From assembly GCA_034620365.1 (NCBI GenBank), contig JAQGEQ010000174.1, positions 106,833 to 170,832 on the forward strand: a stretch of DNA of 64,000 nucleotides, read 5' to 3'. Shown here in pieces: positions 11,290 through 22,769 of the stretch (within the stretch, counting starts at the first letter, position 1; every line of letters begins with the position of its first letter). The notes beneath the pieces were generated by a model, which was not told the origin of the DNA, made no database searches, and saw only the letters and a program-made list of their open reading frames with translations. Position numbers and translations under genes: made by a program. The stretch comes from Pegea sp. RAD2-039. Taxonomy: Eukaryota; Chordata; Thaliacea; Salpida; Salpidae.

Positions 11290-11960
11290 GGTGATTGAGA
11301 GATTGCTTTCACTTTATTACGATCAATAATTACACAAACGAAATATTATGGTATTATTTACGTGTAAGTAGTAATTTTTAATTATAAATCTTAAATTTGC
11401 TTATTATCTATCTGTTTTAACTAAAATTATGATTAAAAATACTAATTTTGCTCAAAGAAAAGTTTTTATTTATAATTATCAAATGCAATTATATTAAAAG
11501 GTGTACATCAATGAAATAAACCTCTAAGTATAAATTTGTTGTATGTCAACTTTTGTACAGAATAAAAACTCAAGATATTCAACTTATTTAATAAATGAAG
11601 TTTGGTTGAAAAGTAGTTTAACTCTAAATTTTTAAGCAGCTAAAAACCAAAAATACTGATTGAAATAGTTTTCAATTTTTGCTTATGTGGCGAGCCAACA
11701 GATAATTAAGATGATTTTATTGAGTTTTTTGTTGAATATTTTCCCTTGACTTAGTATCTGTAATTACGCATAAAATTTTCAGTTTCAATAGAATTGTTAG
11801 AATTTTGATGAATGAATGAAACAACAACTAAAGCTAATTACATCATTAATTTGATTGAGTAACTGAAATACAAACTTTTGTTATTTGTAGAAATAATTTA
11901 ACTTAATTTTTATTTGTATAAAAATTGTATTGAATTGCCGAAAATAAAAAATGAATAAAG
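11290..11960 (+). repeat. Repeat R2, copy 1
   Basis: Matches 34.12-34.79 kb inverted along its length and 62.99-63.33 kb in part (TGTATGTCAACTTTTGT block and the class A dyad). Confidence 0.8.
11605..11630 (+). promoter_or_regulatory. Class A dyad element without TATA/start
   Basis: GTTGAAAAGTAGTTTAAC then TCTAAATT. No TATA or start word follows at the expected distance. It lies in a repeat shared with 34.1-34.8 kb (inverted) and 63.0-63.3 kb. Confidence 0.4.
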
Positions 11961-12023
11961 TTTTAAAGAGAATTTCTCCTGAGAATCTTATTCGCTTGTT
12001 GCTTCACTCTTCATTTATGCAGT

Positions 12024-12057
12024 TATATAATATCGGCATAAAATCTGATGTTTGTGG
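12024..12057 (+). promoter_or_regulatory. Class B TATA and start word with the dyad element deleted
   Basis: TATATAATA at 12024 and GTTTGTGG at 12050 are 26 bp apart. Compared with the sister copy at 13.6-13.85 kb, more than 100 bp including the dyad and TTCCAAA tract is missing upstream. Confidence 0.5.
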
Positions 12058-12430
12058 TATCGTTAAATGTAGATCATTTTATAAATACATTTTTAATTTT
12101 ATTGAAAATATTATTGTGATAATGATATTATTGGTTTGCTTTAAAATCAGATATCAGAAAAATAATTATCTTACTTATCTTAGCTCAGAAAAGATAATTT
12201 AAAATTATTCAAACTCTAAACTATTGTATTAAGCTTGGAAATGGAGATTTTATTAAGCTAAAATAAAAAAAGTGTAAGTAAAAAGATTGTTGCAAATAGA
12301 GAACAAAAAATAAAAAAATTAAAAAACTTTTGTTGTTGCAATAGAAATTTCAAAACTTTGGTAAAACCACAAATTTAAAATAACAATATAGAAAATTAAA
12401 TATTTTTTATCATATGATATAAAATTTCAG

Positions 12431-12465
12431 ATAAAACTACATTTGAAGCAGTTTTTGGTGATGCC
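12431..12465 (+). other. 35 bp exon-like cassette between acceptor and donor, copy 1
   Basis: AAAATTTCAG acceptor, then 35 bp reading (G)AT-K-T-T-F-E-A-V-F-G-D-A, then donor-like GTAAATAAT at 12466. It lies about 380 bp after the start word of a class B module. Same length as the 43478 copy. Confidence 0.35.
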
Positions 12466-13299
12466 GTAAATAATTTTTATAATTAACTGAAAGTATTAAT
12501 AGGAAAGCAAATTTCCATCATAATACAAGTGACGCGTTTAAAAACGAAATAAAATTTATACTTAAAGTTTTTATGTCATTTCTCGTGAAAATTGGAAACA
12601 TTTTATTTAACTGATTTATAATTAAATTTTCGTTGAAAAATTTCAAAATTAAAATTAAAAGTATTTTAATTAAAATTAAACTAAATAACCAGTAATTATT
12701 CGTTAGTTATTGATTATTTATTACTTTAATGCAGTAACATTGAAAATTAATATTTGTAAAAATCACTTTGAATATTTTATATATAGTTAAATGTAATTTT
12801 TAATTGATATTTTTTGAAGTTAAATGTAGATTTATTTATAATAATTAAATATATAAAAACTAGAAAAGATAGAAAAATATAATCTAATTTTAATTACATT
12901 ATGTAAATAAAAGAAATATTTTGACTAATGTTAGAAAAAAATTGCTTGAAAAGCTAAACGGTTAATTATGAAATAGAAAATACTACTCCTAATAATTAGT
13001 TTTTATTTTTACTTTTTAAAAAAATTTTCTGAAACTATTTCCAGAAATATTTTGAAGATCAAACCAACAGAATTTGTAAAACTTATAATACTCACAATTT
13101 TTAGTAAGTAAATTGTACTTAGTTTTCTAAAAAACCTCAACTTGTTACAATCGCGAAAAATAAATTTCTGTTGAAGCATCAAAGTAACTTTAAATTAAAT
13201 AAAACTTCGTAACAAACTTACTTTTAATCTATTTATAATCTTAACCTACTTTTGTTTACTACAAAAATAGATTTATAGTCAAATTTTCTTATCAACTTA

Positions 13300-13440
13300 A
13301 AATCGATCCTTATATTTCAGCATTATCTGTCAACAAGAAATTTATTATTGAAACTAGAAAAATTTAATCGTTTGAACTTGATCCCACGAACACTAGATTT
13401 TAGAAAAGTTTATAAATAATGAAAAGTACATTCAAACTGG
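13300..13440 (-). repeat. Class A unit duplicated at 15.17-15.31 kb
   Basis: Shares the CTGTCAACAAG element, the start word and TATA with 15170-15310. Confidence 0.8.
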
Positions 13441-13495
13441 AAACTATTATTGATTTACAATCGTTTAGAAATTTGGAGTTGAATTATTGTTCAAC
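13384..13495 (-). promoter_or_regulatory. Class A module (intact)
   Basis: Minus strand: GTTGAA-CAATA-ATTCAAC then TCCAAATT (13470-13495), TTATAAAC (13409-13416), GTTCGTGGGATCAAG (start 13384-13391). CTTGTTGACAGAT follows near 13335. The spacer differs from other class A copies, but the arms still pair. Confidence 0.6.
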
Positions 13496-13735
13496 GAAAT
13501 TATAATTAAGTAGAATAACTTGAGTTTCTATTCTTTACAACAAATAACAAAAAAGTATAAAAAGTAGAAATAATATAACTTAATTTTTATTTGTAAACAA
13601 AATTCTATTGAATTGCCGAAAATAAAAAATGAATAAAGTTTAAAAGAGAGAATTTCTCCTACCAAACGGAATTGCAAAATATGAAGATGAAAATTGTGTC
13701 AATTCTTCCGATGATTAAAACTTGTTTGATAAACA

Positions 13736-13844
13736 GACGCAAATATGCATCTTCCAAAATTATGAGAAACTTATTTGTTTGTTACTTCGTTGTTCAATTA
13801 TCTATACAGTTATATAATATCGGCATAAAATCTGATGTTTGTGG
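13736..13844 (+). promoter_or_regulatory. Class B module (intact sister of 12.0 kb copy)
   Basis: GACGCA-AATA-TGCATC at 13736-13751, then TTCCAAAAT to 13760. TATATAATA is at 13811 and GTTTGTGG at 13837. Spacings are 50 and 26 bp. Confidence 0.6.
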
Positions 13845-14210
13845 TATCGTTGAATGTTGCTCATTTTATAAATACATTTTTAATTTTATTGAAAATATTA
13901 TTGTGATAAAGATATTATTGGTTTGCTTTAAAATCAGATATCAGTAAAATAATTATCTTACTTTTCTTAGCTCATAAAAGCTAATATAAAATTATTCAAA
14001 CTCAAAACTACTTGTATTAAGCTTAAAAATTGAGATTTTATTAAGCTACAATAAGAAAATTGTAATTAAAAAGATTGTTACAAATAGAGAAATAATAGTT
14101 AAAAAACTTTTGTTGTTGCAATACTAGTTTCAACACTTTGGTAAAACCACAAATTTAAAATAACAATATATAAAATTAAATATTTTTATTTATATGATAT
14201 AAAATTTCAG

Positions 14211-14240
14211 ATAAGACTACATTTGTTTTTGGTGATGGCT
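14211..14240 (+). other. Exon-like cassette, copy 2 (partly deleted)
   Basis: The same CAG acceptor is kept, but the cassette is shortened inside and its donor has become CTTAAAT. It lies about 374 bp after the start word of the class B module at 13736. Confidence 0.3.
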
Positions 14241-14244
14241 TAAA

Positions 14245-15165
14245 TAGTTTTATAAATAAATTTCTAATGATAAGTCTGTTTGAATCTGTATATGATATTC
14301 ATAATTGCAAATAGTTATAACAAGTTATCACCAAAAAATTAAATTATTTGCTTTTTATAACAAAAAAGACTTTTAAACATCTTATCAAAGAAATCCCTAG
14401 TATAATTTGGTAAATATAAAGTTTATAAATAAAATAATATTTAAGTTTTTACAGATAAAAGATAGATTAATTAAAGAAATATTCAGTTGATATAAATCAA
14501 ATAACAAAATCAAGCAAAAATACTATTTATAAATTGTAGATTTTATGTTATTGAGAAGTTTTGATAATTTGAGAAAAACTTATTCCATCGTAATAAACAT
14601 TTAAATTAAACATAAAAATATAAATATAAATCGTTGTTTTTATAATTACAATGTAATAGTTATTTATATTACTTCTTTTTTAATTCCATTGAAAAATTTC
14701 AATTTTTGTTGAAATGAAAAAACCAGAATTTCCAAATAACTTATAATGTGAAGTAAATTGAACCAATAATAACATTAGAAAAATAGTATTTTCAACAATA
14801 ATAACAATAAAGTAAAGCATAGTTAATATTTGAAGAATTTGCGACTTTAGGTGATTTTATTGCTTTTTTATAACCATAGATAGTAATGATCTGGAAAATA
14901 TTTCACCAATTTATGGACCATAATATGAAAGATGTACTTTTATATCTAATTAATTTCAGGTTTTTTATATTACAAAAAGACAAAAATTTTCAGATTTCCA
15001 CAAAATAGGTGGATCTTTTAGATTTTAAAATATATATTATTAAAATTAATCTTTAAAAATTTATCAACTTCTTAATATTATTATTATTTTTTTATTTTCT
15101 TTGAAATAATTTTGTTTATTATTTTCTTTTCTTGTTTATGTTTATATTTTTTAATGTTTCTTATC
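14245..15165. other. Intergenic, AT-rich
   Basis: Nothing recognised. Confidence 0.4.
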
Positions 15166-15169
15166 AACT

Positions 15170-15310
15170 TAAAAATCGATCTTTATATTTCAGCATTATC
15201 TGTCAACAAGAAGTTTATTTTTGAAACTAGAAAAATTTAATCGTTTGAACTTGATCCCACAAACACTAGATTTCAGAAAAGTTTATAAATAATAAAAAGT
15301 ACACTAAAAC
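15170..15310 (-). repeat. Class A unit duplicated from 13.30-13.44 kb
   Basis: Near-identical to 13300-13440 and truncated upstream of the TATA box. Confidence 0.8.
15257..15290 (-). promoter_or_regulatory. Truncated class A module: TATA and start only
   Basis: Minus strand TTATAAAC and GTTTGTGGGATCAAG (15257-15264), with CTTGTTGACAGAT downstream. The dyad is replaced by an exon-like cassette, so this is a recombinant copy of the 13.38 kb unit. Confidence 0.5.
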
Positions 15311-15355
15311 TAGAAGCTTAAACGTGTGAATATAATTTTGAAATTTTTATTACAG

Positions 15356-15390
15356 ATAAAACTGAATATGAAACAGATATTAGTGATGCC
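15356..15390 (+). other. Exon-like cassette, copy 3 (donor lost)
   Basis: TTACAG acceptor followed by a frame reading D-K-T-E-Y-E-T-D-I-S-D-A. The donor G is changed, leaving ATAAATAAT. Joined directly to a truncated class A module on the minus strand. Confidence 0.3.
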
Positions 15391-15548
15391 ATAAATAATT
15401 ATCTTTGATTAACTGAAGGTTAACTTATTGAAAATTTTGTAACATTATCAGTTATATCTGTACAAAAATGTAAGGAAGTTGTTTTTATGTCATTTTTTCT
15501 GCATAATAGAAACTCAAATTAATTAACCTCTTTACTAAATGAATTTTC

Positions 15549-15659
15549 GTTGAACAATGTTTCAACTCGAAATTAGGTTTTTAACAACCGTTGATTTTTC
15601 GAGAAAAGTTTTTTTGATTTTTCATTCTTTATCACTTTGTCGTAATCTAAAGTTTGTGG
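15549..15659 (+). promoter_or_regulatory. Class A module with weak TATA
   Basis: GTTGAA-CAATG-TTTCAAC then TCGAAATT to 15573. CTTTATCAC sits where the TATA is expected, and GTTTGTGGGGTCAAG is at 15652. TTGTTGTTGATAAAC follows. Confidence 0.55.
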
Positions 15660-16640
15660 GGTCAAGTTTAAACAAATTTATTTTTACAATTTTAATATAA
15701 ATTTGTTGTTGATAAACAATGTATTTTTGTAAAGGTTTAAATAAAACATTTTGTATCAAAAATTTGTTTATTCATTAAATAACTTACAAGTTAAAAACTT
15801 TTTAAACAAACTTCTCTTTCATTTTAATTTAATTATTTATCTTTTAATTAGTTTAAAATTTTCTATCTCGTTTACATTTCTAAGACAACAACCAACAGAC
15901 TTTATCGTTTTTGCTTAATTCTGTTTTTGTTTAAATGAAAACTAATTTACAATTAAAGGACAATCAATCCAAATTTGTAAAATATTACACTTGAAACCTT
16001 TGTTAGTTGAAACTAACTTCTTTATAAAAATTTGTAATTTTCTTTTAGTTGTAAACTTCAGTAAAACAAGTTTTAAGAAATTTAATTCTAGGGTATAAAA
16101 GAAATTGTTGAAAAATTCTTTCTTAATGTTAGTCAGCAATCAAATACTATAAAAGCTTTCTTAAACATTTTATAAATCAATTTTTGTTTACAGACTTCTT
16201 TATTTATATTAGCTTAGTTGCTTTGTGTTTTGATTCTAATGAAAATATTATATTTTCATTTAAAATAAAAAAAATAAAAATTGCTATTTCAGATTTAGAA
16301 TAACATCATAACAACAATTTTTTCAATAACAATATCAGTAAAGTATACATAATGTTTGAACAAATTGCAAAAAAAAACAAGTTTTAAAAGTTTTTTTTAT
16401 GGTGGAGATTTGTGAAAAAAAATTAATGGTTTGTTTAAATTTAAGTTGGTTACAATCTTAATAAAATATCAGATCTTAATTTTGGTAAAACGTTGATCTA
16501 ACAACTTTTGTAAAGAGATAAAATTTAAATTTCAATTGGAATTTACTATACAAACTAATGCAGCTTCATTATTTATCATTTTATATTGATATTGAATCTT
16601 TATTTGAATTAAAAGTTGTAAAGTTTTTATTGACAGAAAC
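15660..16640. other. Intergenic, AT-rich
   Basis: Contains only the class A downstream element near 15.70 kb and an ACAACAGACTTTA motif near 15.89 kb. Confidence 0.4.
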
Positions 16641-17150
16641 TTTTTAAAGCAAAGTCAATTGAAATTGAATTATAATTTTAAATGTTGCTTTTTTAAAAAG
16701 TAGTGTCCAGTACCCAAAAATACTTTTGAATAGTTGTATTTAAATTTTATATTGTAGTGTTAAACTTAATTACTTTTACCTATACTACCATCTCATTTTA
16801 GAGTGACAAATGTTTTTTTACGTTAAAATTAGTGAAATATAAGTAATTAAGTTATAGTAATATAATATAGAAATAATATAGTAAATTAGTAAATAAAATT
16901 TAGTGCTGGATTACTAAAAACTGTTTCTTCTATTGTTTCATCTGCAGTTTAATTGCAGATAAATACAAAGAAAAAGCATATTTAGTAAGATAATTTAACA
17001 AAATATAAATTAAAAGTGGCTGAATCAGGCTTTTCACTATCTAAATAAGACGATTTTCTAAAAATTTTTAATATTCCAATTAATTTTTTTTTAATTATAA
17101 AAACTAAACATCAAATTAATTTACAAACAATAAAATTAAATACTCTTTTT
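16640..17150 (+). repeat. Repeat shared with 8.12-8.70 kb, copy 2
   Basis: Collinear with copy 1 and missing part of the ATAATA-rich stretch. Confidence 0.85.
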
Positions 17151-17899
17151 CATAAGCTATTACTATATTTGTATTTACATTTAATTTTTCATAATAAAAT
17201 TTTTTAAAATTATAAAATGTGCTTCAAATTTCTTAGAATCACTACTTATCACAGTACTACAAGATTTTAACCTGCAAAATTGTAACTTTATAAAATTATT
17301 TGAAATAAAAGGAGAAGTTCAATCATTCCTGAATACATTTGGAGCGAACGAATCAATTGTTTTTGTTTGAACGTTGACATTTAAATCATAAACATTTTAT
17401 TTTCATTTATCACTTTAGTTATATAGCATTTTTCTTTATTAATCTCAATTCTATTTATATTTACATTTGAAACTAAACACAATATAAATTTTATTTTTGT
17501 TTAATTTGAATATTAGATATAACTTTTATTTTAAATAAAAGTCGAATGAATTTACTGAAAAATTGTAGTATCGAGTTTTTGTAAAAATAAAAAATTGTAT
17601 ATTTTGTTAGATGTGTTTTTGCAAATAGAAAAATGATTAATCTAGAATTAAATATAAATTTTTAAACATTTATTAAATTTTAGATATATAGCCAATTCAA
17701 TCTGAAATATTCTATTTAAATATAATATATAAATATCGTATTGCAGATTCTTCAAAACTATTAAAAACAAAATACATGCAATTGAAGAGATTGTAGCAAA
17801 ATTTCTATAAATCACTAGATTAAATTGTGCGTTAATCTAAATTAATTAATCTAAATTAATGTATTTAATAAATCAGTTAAATTGTATAAAAAAAGTTAT

Positions 17900-18480
17900 T
17901 TTTCATAATAAATAGGCTAGGTCAAAGTGCTTCGGATAGATCTATTTTTCTTAGATAATGAAGCCTCTTAAATACTTATTAACTAAAATTTTTTTGCGTC
18001 AAACCAAAATCAAAACTAATTTGTTTTGATTTTTTTTCATTAATAAAAAATGCCGGGCATATTGCCATATGTTTGTAATTTAAATTTATTCTCTACGCCA
18101 CAAACTTTATACTGAAACAACTTTACAAATACTTTTTAAAGCAGTGAACATTTACTTTTTATCAGATATAATATTTCAAGGAATAAACAACATTTTGGAG
18201 TTGAATAAATTTCAACAAATAATAAAATACTAATAATGTTGACGTGGGCAGTTTAAACTTTCAATTTTGTCGTCAGTTTAAATGTCCTATTCCGAAGCTA
18301 CTTGTATTTTTTTATTGATATTAACATTTTTGTGGCTTAAATGTGGAAAGCAGCTTAGAAATTTTATTTTAAATTATAATGTTTTCAAACCCATCAGAAA
18401 TTTCTCTATTTGTTGATATCAAAGATCTAGAAAACTCAGGTTTCTAAACTGACACAACAGATTGATTTTAAATGCTTAAT
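17900..18480 (+). repeat. Repeat shared with 22.77-23.34 kb, copy 1
   Basis: AATAGGCTAGGTCAAAGTGC, GTTGACGTGGGCAGTTT and CTGACACAACAGATTGATTT are shared in order. Carries a class A module. Confidence 0.9.
18098..18216 (-). promoter_or_regulatory. Class A module in a duplicated repeat
   Basis: Minus strand: GTTGAAATTTATTCAAC dyad then TCCAAAAT (18192-18216), TATTTGTAAA in the TATA position, GTTTGTGGCG (start 18098-18105). Its duplicate at 23.07 kb has lost the start word. Confidence 0.5.
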
Positions 18481-18484
18481 TTTC

Positions 18485-20150
18485 ATAAATATCAATTTCA
18501 TTAATTTTTTTTACTAAAGTAAATTCCTATAGTTTACTGCATTTTAACAAACTAAATTAACAATTATAAATTAACTATATCAACTTTTATGCCACACTGC
18601 AAACGTTCTTCTTTAATGAATTCATTTTTCAGAATTGTTAGAAATTTCAGTTTTGCATCTAAAGAAGAATTACTTGAAACAAATAATTTAATTACAGAAA
18701 TGTATACTTGAAGTTATTTATACCGCATGAGTAATAATATTTGAAAAACATGATTTATTCTTAATGTCGCTTTGTAAATATTTTTTGTTTATTCATAAAT
18801 CTTCAAAAAACAATTATTTCTTGTTGAGTTATAAAACTTTACATAAAATAACCAAACATAGATTTATTGGAAAATCAGAAATCTAACGGTTAAATATTTT
18901 TGGATTTTTTTAAGTTACTTAATAGCATAAAAACAAATATAAATTTGATTATTATTAGTTAATTATTTAGTTTTATTTTACAAGAAATTTTTTATTTCTA
19001 ATTGAACTTTGGATTACAAGAGAGAAAAACAATTACAAATTCATTTTTGGTTTGTTTCTGATTTCTCTTAGAATATATTTATTACTTTTAAATAAACTAA
19101 ATAAACACTTTTAATAAACTTATTTGTATTAGCGCAAAAGTAAACTTAATTCTTATTACAACAGCTGCTTATTTATAGCTAAAAATTGTTGATTAGTAAC
19201 ACAGCGTGATAACATGATACAACAAACTGATTTTTAATGGGCAACCTTAGTTGTGTTTAAGTATGTGACAGGAAATTCAATTTCTTTTAAATGTTTAAAT
19301 ATGAAAAACATCAACATTACTTGAAGCTTATAACACAGACTGAAAGCAAATAAATTTACTAAAACAAACAAATAGCATTCAAAAGACAATTTGTTTTATA
19401 AATTACCGCTTACTAAGAGTATCTGTCAGTTAAGATTAAATTGTTCTGTTCTTAGCATTAAAAATGAATAATTTTGTTTTGGAGTCTACAAGATTAGCTT
19501 TGCTGGTGACACAGAACCACGTCAAATATGACATTTAATTTTCTCGTCCCTAATCTCACTACAGGTAAATTTCCTTTAGAAATATATTATAAACACTACC
19601 GCGAAATATTGATTTTATCAATATTCATTTGCTTTTTAAAAAGAACAATTATCAACAAGCTGCTTAATTCAGCAGAAATTAACATTAAACTTCTGTAGTT
19701 ATTATAAATTTCTGTTCCTTGTTTGTCTATAGAAGGCTTTTCTTAAATATTATGGGCAATGTGTCAAACTGTTTTACAAACAGAAATTTATTATTTTTGA
19801 TTCTAAAGTATTTAAAATCAAATATAATGTTTAAAAATATAAAAATAAGTTTATCTTAAGGTATTTTGCTATAATATTTTTGGTATGTTCTAATTATGAT
19901 ATTTTTTAGATAAAATGATTTGAAAGCACAAAAAATTAGTTAGCCATTTAAATGAAAATATTCACAATAGAATAAATTTCCAAATAAAAATGGTTTAAAA
20001 TTAAATTCATTAAAATAAGAACAAACGTGAAATAGCAAGTTTTGATTTAAACGAGTTTAAAACATATAATGTTTTTAATAACTTTTTTCTTGAATACAAC
20101 TATCAACTACTACAAGAGATTGTTAAAATGTTTTAAACTTTGAATTTTTT
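18485..20150. other. Intergenic, AT-rich, module-free
   Basis: No dyad module, repeat copy or reading frame recognised. A slightly less AT-rich spot at 19.49-19.57 kb (ACCACGTCAAATATGACA) precedes the CRE cluster. Confidence 0.4.
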
Positions 20151-20237
20151 CAGTTACAGTTTGGATTATGATGATGACGTAGACAATTTGGATTAGTCTT
20201 AAAAGTAAACCAATACACTATCATGACTAGTTATTAA

Positions 20238-20337
20238 TGACGTCATCAGTGCTATCATCACTTCAAATGTTTTATGAATATGAACTGATGACGTCATTAT
20301 TACTATCATAATGTAGAATTCAATTTTATCATCACAT

Positions 20338-20378
<41 letters not shown>

Positions 20379-20409
20379 GTGATGGTGATGGTGATGGTGA
20401 TGGTGATGG

Positions 20410-20470
<61 letters not shown>

Positions 20471-20489
20471 AATGATGATAATGATGATA

Positions 20490-20530
<41 letters not shown>

Positions 20531-21152
20531 AATGATGATGCTGATGATGATGATGATGATGATGACGTCACTCAATCCTACCCGTTTATCAGTGCATCAG
20601 TTGTTGATTCAAAATTTAATTTTATTTCTTTTCTATCAAAGTTGATGACGTCAACTTTGTTAACAACATAATCTTAAGATCTTTTTAAATCTTTCGCCTT
20701 CTGTAGCTTGTCTAAACTTCTTCTTGATGACGTCACTACAGGTAACCATACCACGAGATCAAATAACTTCATCACCATATATGACTTTCTCAGAAAATAA
20801 TAATCATGTGACGTCATAGTAAAAACCAAATATTAGTGATGTCATCAACTCTAGAACTGGTGACATCATCATAGCCTTCAGACTAGTTTGAATGCTTGAT
20901 GCTGATGACGTCATGATCAGTTTGTGAGTTTGTCGTTGAATATTGATGATGACGTCACCAGTGGATTTATTGACGTCTCAAATCACAAAAAACTTCATAC
21001 TCAACGATTTTGACAAAATTTTAAATGAATTCATCATCAGCAAGTGACGTCATCATCACACGTCAATGTCTTTTCTCAATGTTTGGATCTTTTTATGATC
21101 TTCTACTTTTCTGTTCTCATAACAACATCCAACAAGTAAGTGTGTGACGTCA
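20238..21152. promoter_or_regulatory. Cluster of ten perfect TGACGTCA (CRE) sites
   Basis: TGACGTCA begins at 20238, 20289, 20563, 20646, 20728, 20809, 20906, 20950, 21045 and 21145. Near-matches (TGATGTCA, TGACATCA, TGACGTCT) lie around 20837, 20860 and 20971. TGACGTCA is the full palindromic site of CREB/ATF bZIP dimers. Most sites read GATGACGTCA and are flanked by unrelated sequence. The cluster could be an enhancer or promoter, or sites budded from the adjacent TGA microsatellite. Confidence 0.6.
20336..20566 (+). repeat. (TGA)n trinucleotide microsatellite with TGG and TAA interruptions
   Basis: About 230 bp of TGATGA repeats with a run of alternating GTGATG units near 20377-20412 and AATGATGAT interruptions near 20470-20535. 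All six frames stay open through it, giving Met, Ser or Ile homopolymers that are artefacts. It ends exactly in GATGACGTCA. Confidence 0.97.
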
Positions 21153-21204
21153 ACACATCAAAATGCTTTCATCATTCATTTGAACAAGTTGAGAATTGAT
21201 GAAG

Positions 21205-21470
21205 AGTTTCATTTTTTAAAAACTGTGAGACATTTTTTATTTCTTTTACATCAGTCTTATAGAAGATCATATCTTACTAATAGGTGCCAAATACGTTTTA
21301 GTTTAAATTTTTCAAGTAATTCTTTAAAACTAAACATAATAAAAATACGTTTTATATGAAGCTAGTTGTATAAGTTTGAAAACTTTTACAATATTAAAAA
21401 ACAAAGTCTTTCAGGTTCAAAGTCTGTGAGCTAGACTATATATCTAACAGATCTAAGAATACAAAAGTTA
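21205..21470 (+). repeat. Local tandem duplicate, copy 1
   Basis: AAAACTGTGAG, TTATAGAAGAT and GTGAGCTA..CTAACAGATCTAA recur 700 bp downstream. The GTCTGTGAGC word resembles the class E start word, but no dyad is seen upstream. Confidence 0.75.
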
Positions 21471-21751
21471 TTATTTAGTTAAAAATGAAAATTAAACTTT
21501 TATAGTGACATCTTGTGGCTGATCTTTTTTTGATGTACAGTATATTAAGATAAATTCCAATAAAAGTAAGATCTATCTCTAATAATATGTTGACTAGTAA
21601 TAAGAAAACTTTTATAAAGCACTTAATTAAAATACTAAACTCACAAACGTTAATTTATGAATATTACGATTATAATTATCAAATTTAAAGGTTTTATTAA
21701 CAGCAAGATTTGAAAATAATATATTTGCAGAAATTTAAATTTATAAAGTTC

Positions 21752-21866
21752 ATCGACAGATTGTCGATTTCAAAATGTAAGAGCGAAAGAAAGATTTTCA
21801 AAAGTGGGTAATAAATTGGTAACTATTTCTTTCTTTTATAAATTTCTTTCGATCTAGTATTTGTCC
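21752..21866 (+). promoter_or_regulatory. Class C module, start word variant
   Basis: ATCGACA-GAT-TGTCGAT then TTCAAAATG to 21777. TTTATAAA is at 21835 (57 bp on) and CTAGTATTTGTCCGG follows with its start word at 21859 (24 bp). Confidence 0.5.
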
Positions 21867-21912
21867 GGAAGATAGTATTTTTTCAAACTTTTCTTTTTCT
21901 CTATTAGTTTGA

Positions 21913-22165
21913 TTGTTTTTAAAACTGTGAGCGATTTTTTTTTCTCTGACATCAATCTTATAGAAGATAATATCCTACTTATAGTTGCATAATACTTTTT
22001 AGCTTCAATTTTTCAAGTAGTTTTGTAAATCTAAACATAATAAGAATACTTTTTATATTAAGCCTTTTGTATGAGTTCGAATAAAACTTACATAAATATT
22101 TAAAAAATGTTTTATAAGTTCAAAATTTGTGAGCTACACTATTTATCTAACAGATCTAAGGTTAC
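21913..22165 (+). repeat. Local tandem duplicate, copy 2
   Basis: Collinear with 21205-21470. A class C module lies between the two copies. Confidence 0.75.
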
Positions 22166-22769
22166 AACATTTACAATTTTATATAACAAGGAACTAAATC
22201 TATTATAAGCACTTTTTGTGTCTGGAAAATAAATATTAAAATAAAATTATATTTTAAAAACTTTTTTCGATGTACAGTCTATAAAAATGATTTCCTGCAA
22301 AAGTGAGACAATTTCTATAGGAAATCAGAAGTTTAAAATTTGATTTAAACAAATTCTTACTTATCTAAAAATAGTTTAAACATATATTTCAATTTGATTA
22401 GCCAGTAATTTTAAATTGACATTTTTATTTAATCTTAATACAAAATGCTTTATTCTTTTTTTTAATAAATTCCCTTCAATGAAAAAAAATGAAAATATAG
22501 ATTTTACATCTTCGAAACAGTTTTAATCTTTACTTTTTTTGTTTCAATAAGTGTGAAGGAGGGTGCATAAAGAGAGCACCTTCCATCAACACAACTTCTC
22601 ACAAATATTATCTGTGAAATCAGAAAGAAAATTATACAACTAGTCAGCATACTTAATTTGTTTCCAACTATTTACTTTCTTATGCCAAGATCCTTCACAA
22701 ACTAAACATTAACAAAAAACAACAGAAAGTAATCAAAAATTAACATTTAGGTAAAGCATATACAAAAAT

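Larger units (their letters stand above)
11887..12480 (+). repeat. Class B unit duplicate, copy 1 (internal deletion)
   Basis: Collinear with 13565-14240 except for the missing dyad segment. Shares GAATTGCCGAAAATAAAAAA and the exon-like cassette. Confidence 0.85.
13565..14240 (+). repeat. Class B unit duplicate, copy 2
   Basis: Contains the full class B module and a shortened exon-like cassette. Confidence 0.85.

Noticed and set aside
11951-12202. 83-codon frame starting MNKVLKRISPENL
   Set aside because: It runs across a TATA/start region, and the 13.6 kb sister copy breaks it. It is explained by the class B repeat.
20306-20645. Long open frames of poly-Ile, poly-Ser and poly-Met across the TGA repeat
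   Set aside because: A trinucleotide microsatellite leaves all frames open. Nothing protein-like flanks them.
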